A stretch of DNA of 7,445 nt from NCBI GenBank assembly GCA_018384835.1, contig JAHAYB010000035.1, forward strand, positions 1 to 7,445. The letters are read 5' to 3'. The notes beneath the pieces are model-generated. The model worked only from the letters and a program-made list of their open reading frames with translations, was not told the origin of the DNA and searched no databases. The DNA is from Comamonas sp. (lineage in GTDB: Bacteria > Pseudomonadota > Gammaproteobacteria > Burkholderiales > Burkholderiaceae_C). Both the position numbers and the translations under genes were made by a program. Below, piece by piece: positions 6,612 through 7,445 of this stretch (positions within the stretch are counted from its first letter, which is position 1; each line of letters begins with the position of its first letter).

Positions 6612-6684
6612 GCCGCCCGTGCAGTAGAGGGCTAAGGGCTGGGCGGCAGCTTTTTGGCTTCTGCGGATTACTGCACAAGCTGCC
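6612..6684. promoter_or_regulatory. Three interlocking inverted repeats upstream of the chemoreceptor gene
   Basis: Between the aldolase stop and the chemoreceptor start three perfect inverted repeats overlap: GCCGCCC (6612-6618) with GGGCGGC (6641-6647); GTGCAGTA (6619-6626) with TACTGCAC (6669-6676); and GGCAGCTT (6645-6652) with AAGCTGCC (6677-6684). The first and third share bases 6645-6647 and exclude each other; the second crosses both, so any two including it would form a pseudoknot. No T-run follows on the minus strand, so this is not a simple terminator. It could be a regulatory leader or a binding region, or a chance set of GC-rich matches. Confidence 0.45.
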
Positions 6685-6692
6685 AGCGTGTG

Positions 6693-7445
6693 TTAAGCAG
6701 GAATGCTCAGGCCACGCTCACGCGCCATAGTCAGCGCGGTATCTTCAATCATGTCTTCCTGGCCGCCGACCATGCCGCGCCTGCCCAGCTCTACCAGCAG
6801 TTCACGCGCTGGGATGCCGTACTTCTTCTCGGCACGCTTGGCAAACAGCAGGAAGCTGCCATAGACACCGGCGTAACCTAGCGTCAGCGCATCGCGGTCA
6901 ATGCGGATGGGGAAGTCCATCATGGGCACTACCAGGTCATCAGCCACGTCTTGGATTTTCCAAACGTCCACGCCGGTTTCGTAGCCCATGCGGTCAAGCA
7001 CAGCCACCAGCACTTCCATCGGGGTGTTGCCTGCACCTGCACCCAAGCCTGCGCTGGCCGCGTCAATGCGGTTGGCACCGGCTTCAATGGCAGCGACGCT
7101 ATTGGCGACACCCATGGCTAGGTTGTGGTGGCCGTGAAAGCCCAACTCGGTTTCAGGCTTCAAGGCATCGCGCACGGCGCTCAGGCGTTCTTTCACCTGG
7201 TCGGGCAGCAGGTAGCCTGCCGAGTCGGTGACGTAGATGCAGTTGGCACCGTAGCCTTCCATCAGCTTGGCTTGTTTGATTAAGCCTTGGCTGTCGTTCA
7301 TGTGCGCCATCATCAGGAAGCCAACGGTATCCATGTCCAGTTTGCGAGCCATGGTGATGTGCTGTTCGGATACGTCGGCTTCGGTGCAGTGGGTGGCTAC
7401 GCGGATGGTGTGTACGCCTAGTTCGTGCGCCATTTTGAGGTGGTC
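6693..7445 (-). CDS. nbaI: 4-hydroxy-2-oxovalerate aldolase, 5' end outside the window
   Basis: The last 250 codons of a class II (metal-dependent) aldolase of the DmpG/BphI/MhpE family, which splits 4-hydroxy-2-oxovalerate into pyruvate and acetaldehyde. The frame stays open to the right edge, where it reads DHLK before an internal Met at 7433, so roughly the first 95 residues of a ~345-residue protein lie beyond. Visible family blocks are [35 protein letters not shown], the metal-binding histidines in [41 protein letters not shown] and the C-terminal [11 protein letters not shown]. In known systems the enzyme forms a channelling complex with an acylating acetaldehyde dehydrogenase, whose gene usually lies just upstream and is expected past the edge. 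It ends 138 bp before the chemoreceptor gene. Confidence 0.95.
   Translation of the reverse strand, partial: DHLKMAHELGVHTIRVATHCTEADVSEQHITMARKLDMDTVGFLMMAHMNDSQGLIKQAKLMEGYGANCIYVTDSAGYLLPDQVKERLSAVRDALKPETELGFHGHHNLAMGVANSVAAIEAGANRIDAASAGLGAGAGNTPMEVLVAVLDRMGYETGVDVWKIQDVADDLVVPMMDFPIRIDRDALTLGYAGVYGSFLLFAKRAEKKYGIPARELLVELGRRGMVGGQEDMIEDTALTMARERGLSIPA

Noticed and set aside
1..7445. CRISPR arrays, tRNA or rRNA genes, insertion sequences, toxin-antitoxin or phage-defence genes
   Set aside because: Both strands were read for these. No regularly spaced repeats, tRNA-like folds, transposase or defence domains were seen.

Overview
The window carries most of a meta-cleavage-type catabolic cluster for 3-hydroxyanthranilate (3-HAA), with every gene on the minus strand, so transcription runs from high to low coordinates. 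Protein similarity, AAGGAGAC-type ribosome binding sites and fairly GC-rich coding DNA (my visual impression) suggest a betaproteobacterium of the Burkholderiales, plausibly Comamonadaceae. No taxonomic marker gene is present, so this is an inference.

Order in the direction of transcription: the 3' part of a 4-hydroxy-2-oxovalerate aldolase gene, cut by the right edge (6693-7445); a chemoreceptor (5079-6554); 4-oxalocrotonate decarboxylase (4175-4963); 4-oxalocrotonate tautomerase (3940-4131); a strong intrinsic terminator hairpin (3847-3889); 2-aminomuconate-6-semialdehyde dehydrogenase (2272-3729); a RidA-type 2-aminomuconate deaminase (1809-2240); 3-hydroxyanthranilate 3,4-dioxygenase (1196-1768); and aminocarboxymuconate-semialdehyde decarboxylase, ACMSD (125-1115), which carries a single-base frameshift. 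Positions 1-124 are AT-rich and non-coding.

The enzymes form a consecutive route: 3-HAA is ring-opened to 2-amino-3-carboxymuconate semialdehyde, decarboxylated to 2-aminomuconate semialdehyde, oxidised to 2-aminomuconate, deaminated to 4-oxalocrotonate (with 2-hydroxymuconate as its enol), isomerised, and decarboxylated to 2-hydroxypenta-2,4-dienoate. After a hydratase step not encoded here, the aldolase yields pyruvate and acetaldehyde. This is the lower pathway known from 2-nitrobenzoate degraders (nba genes of Pseudomonas fluorescens KU-7) and from bacterial tryptophan/kynurenine catabolism. The window does not show which upstream substrate feeds it. The hydratase, acetaldehyde dehydrogenase and any regulator probably lie outside.

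Points worth a second look: the ACMSD frameshift, which removes a predicted metal-ligand aspartate; a chemoreceptor inside the catabolic cluster whose four-helix sensor-like domain sits C-terminal to the signalling domain and therefore probably in the cytoplasm; a terminator in the middle of the cluster with a duplicated 5' arm; a possible ribosome-binding-site-sequestering pairing before the dehydrogenase; and three interlocking inverted repeats upstream of the chemoreceptor. The enzymes are known families, so novelty lies in the receptor architecture and in the regulatory layout.
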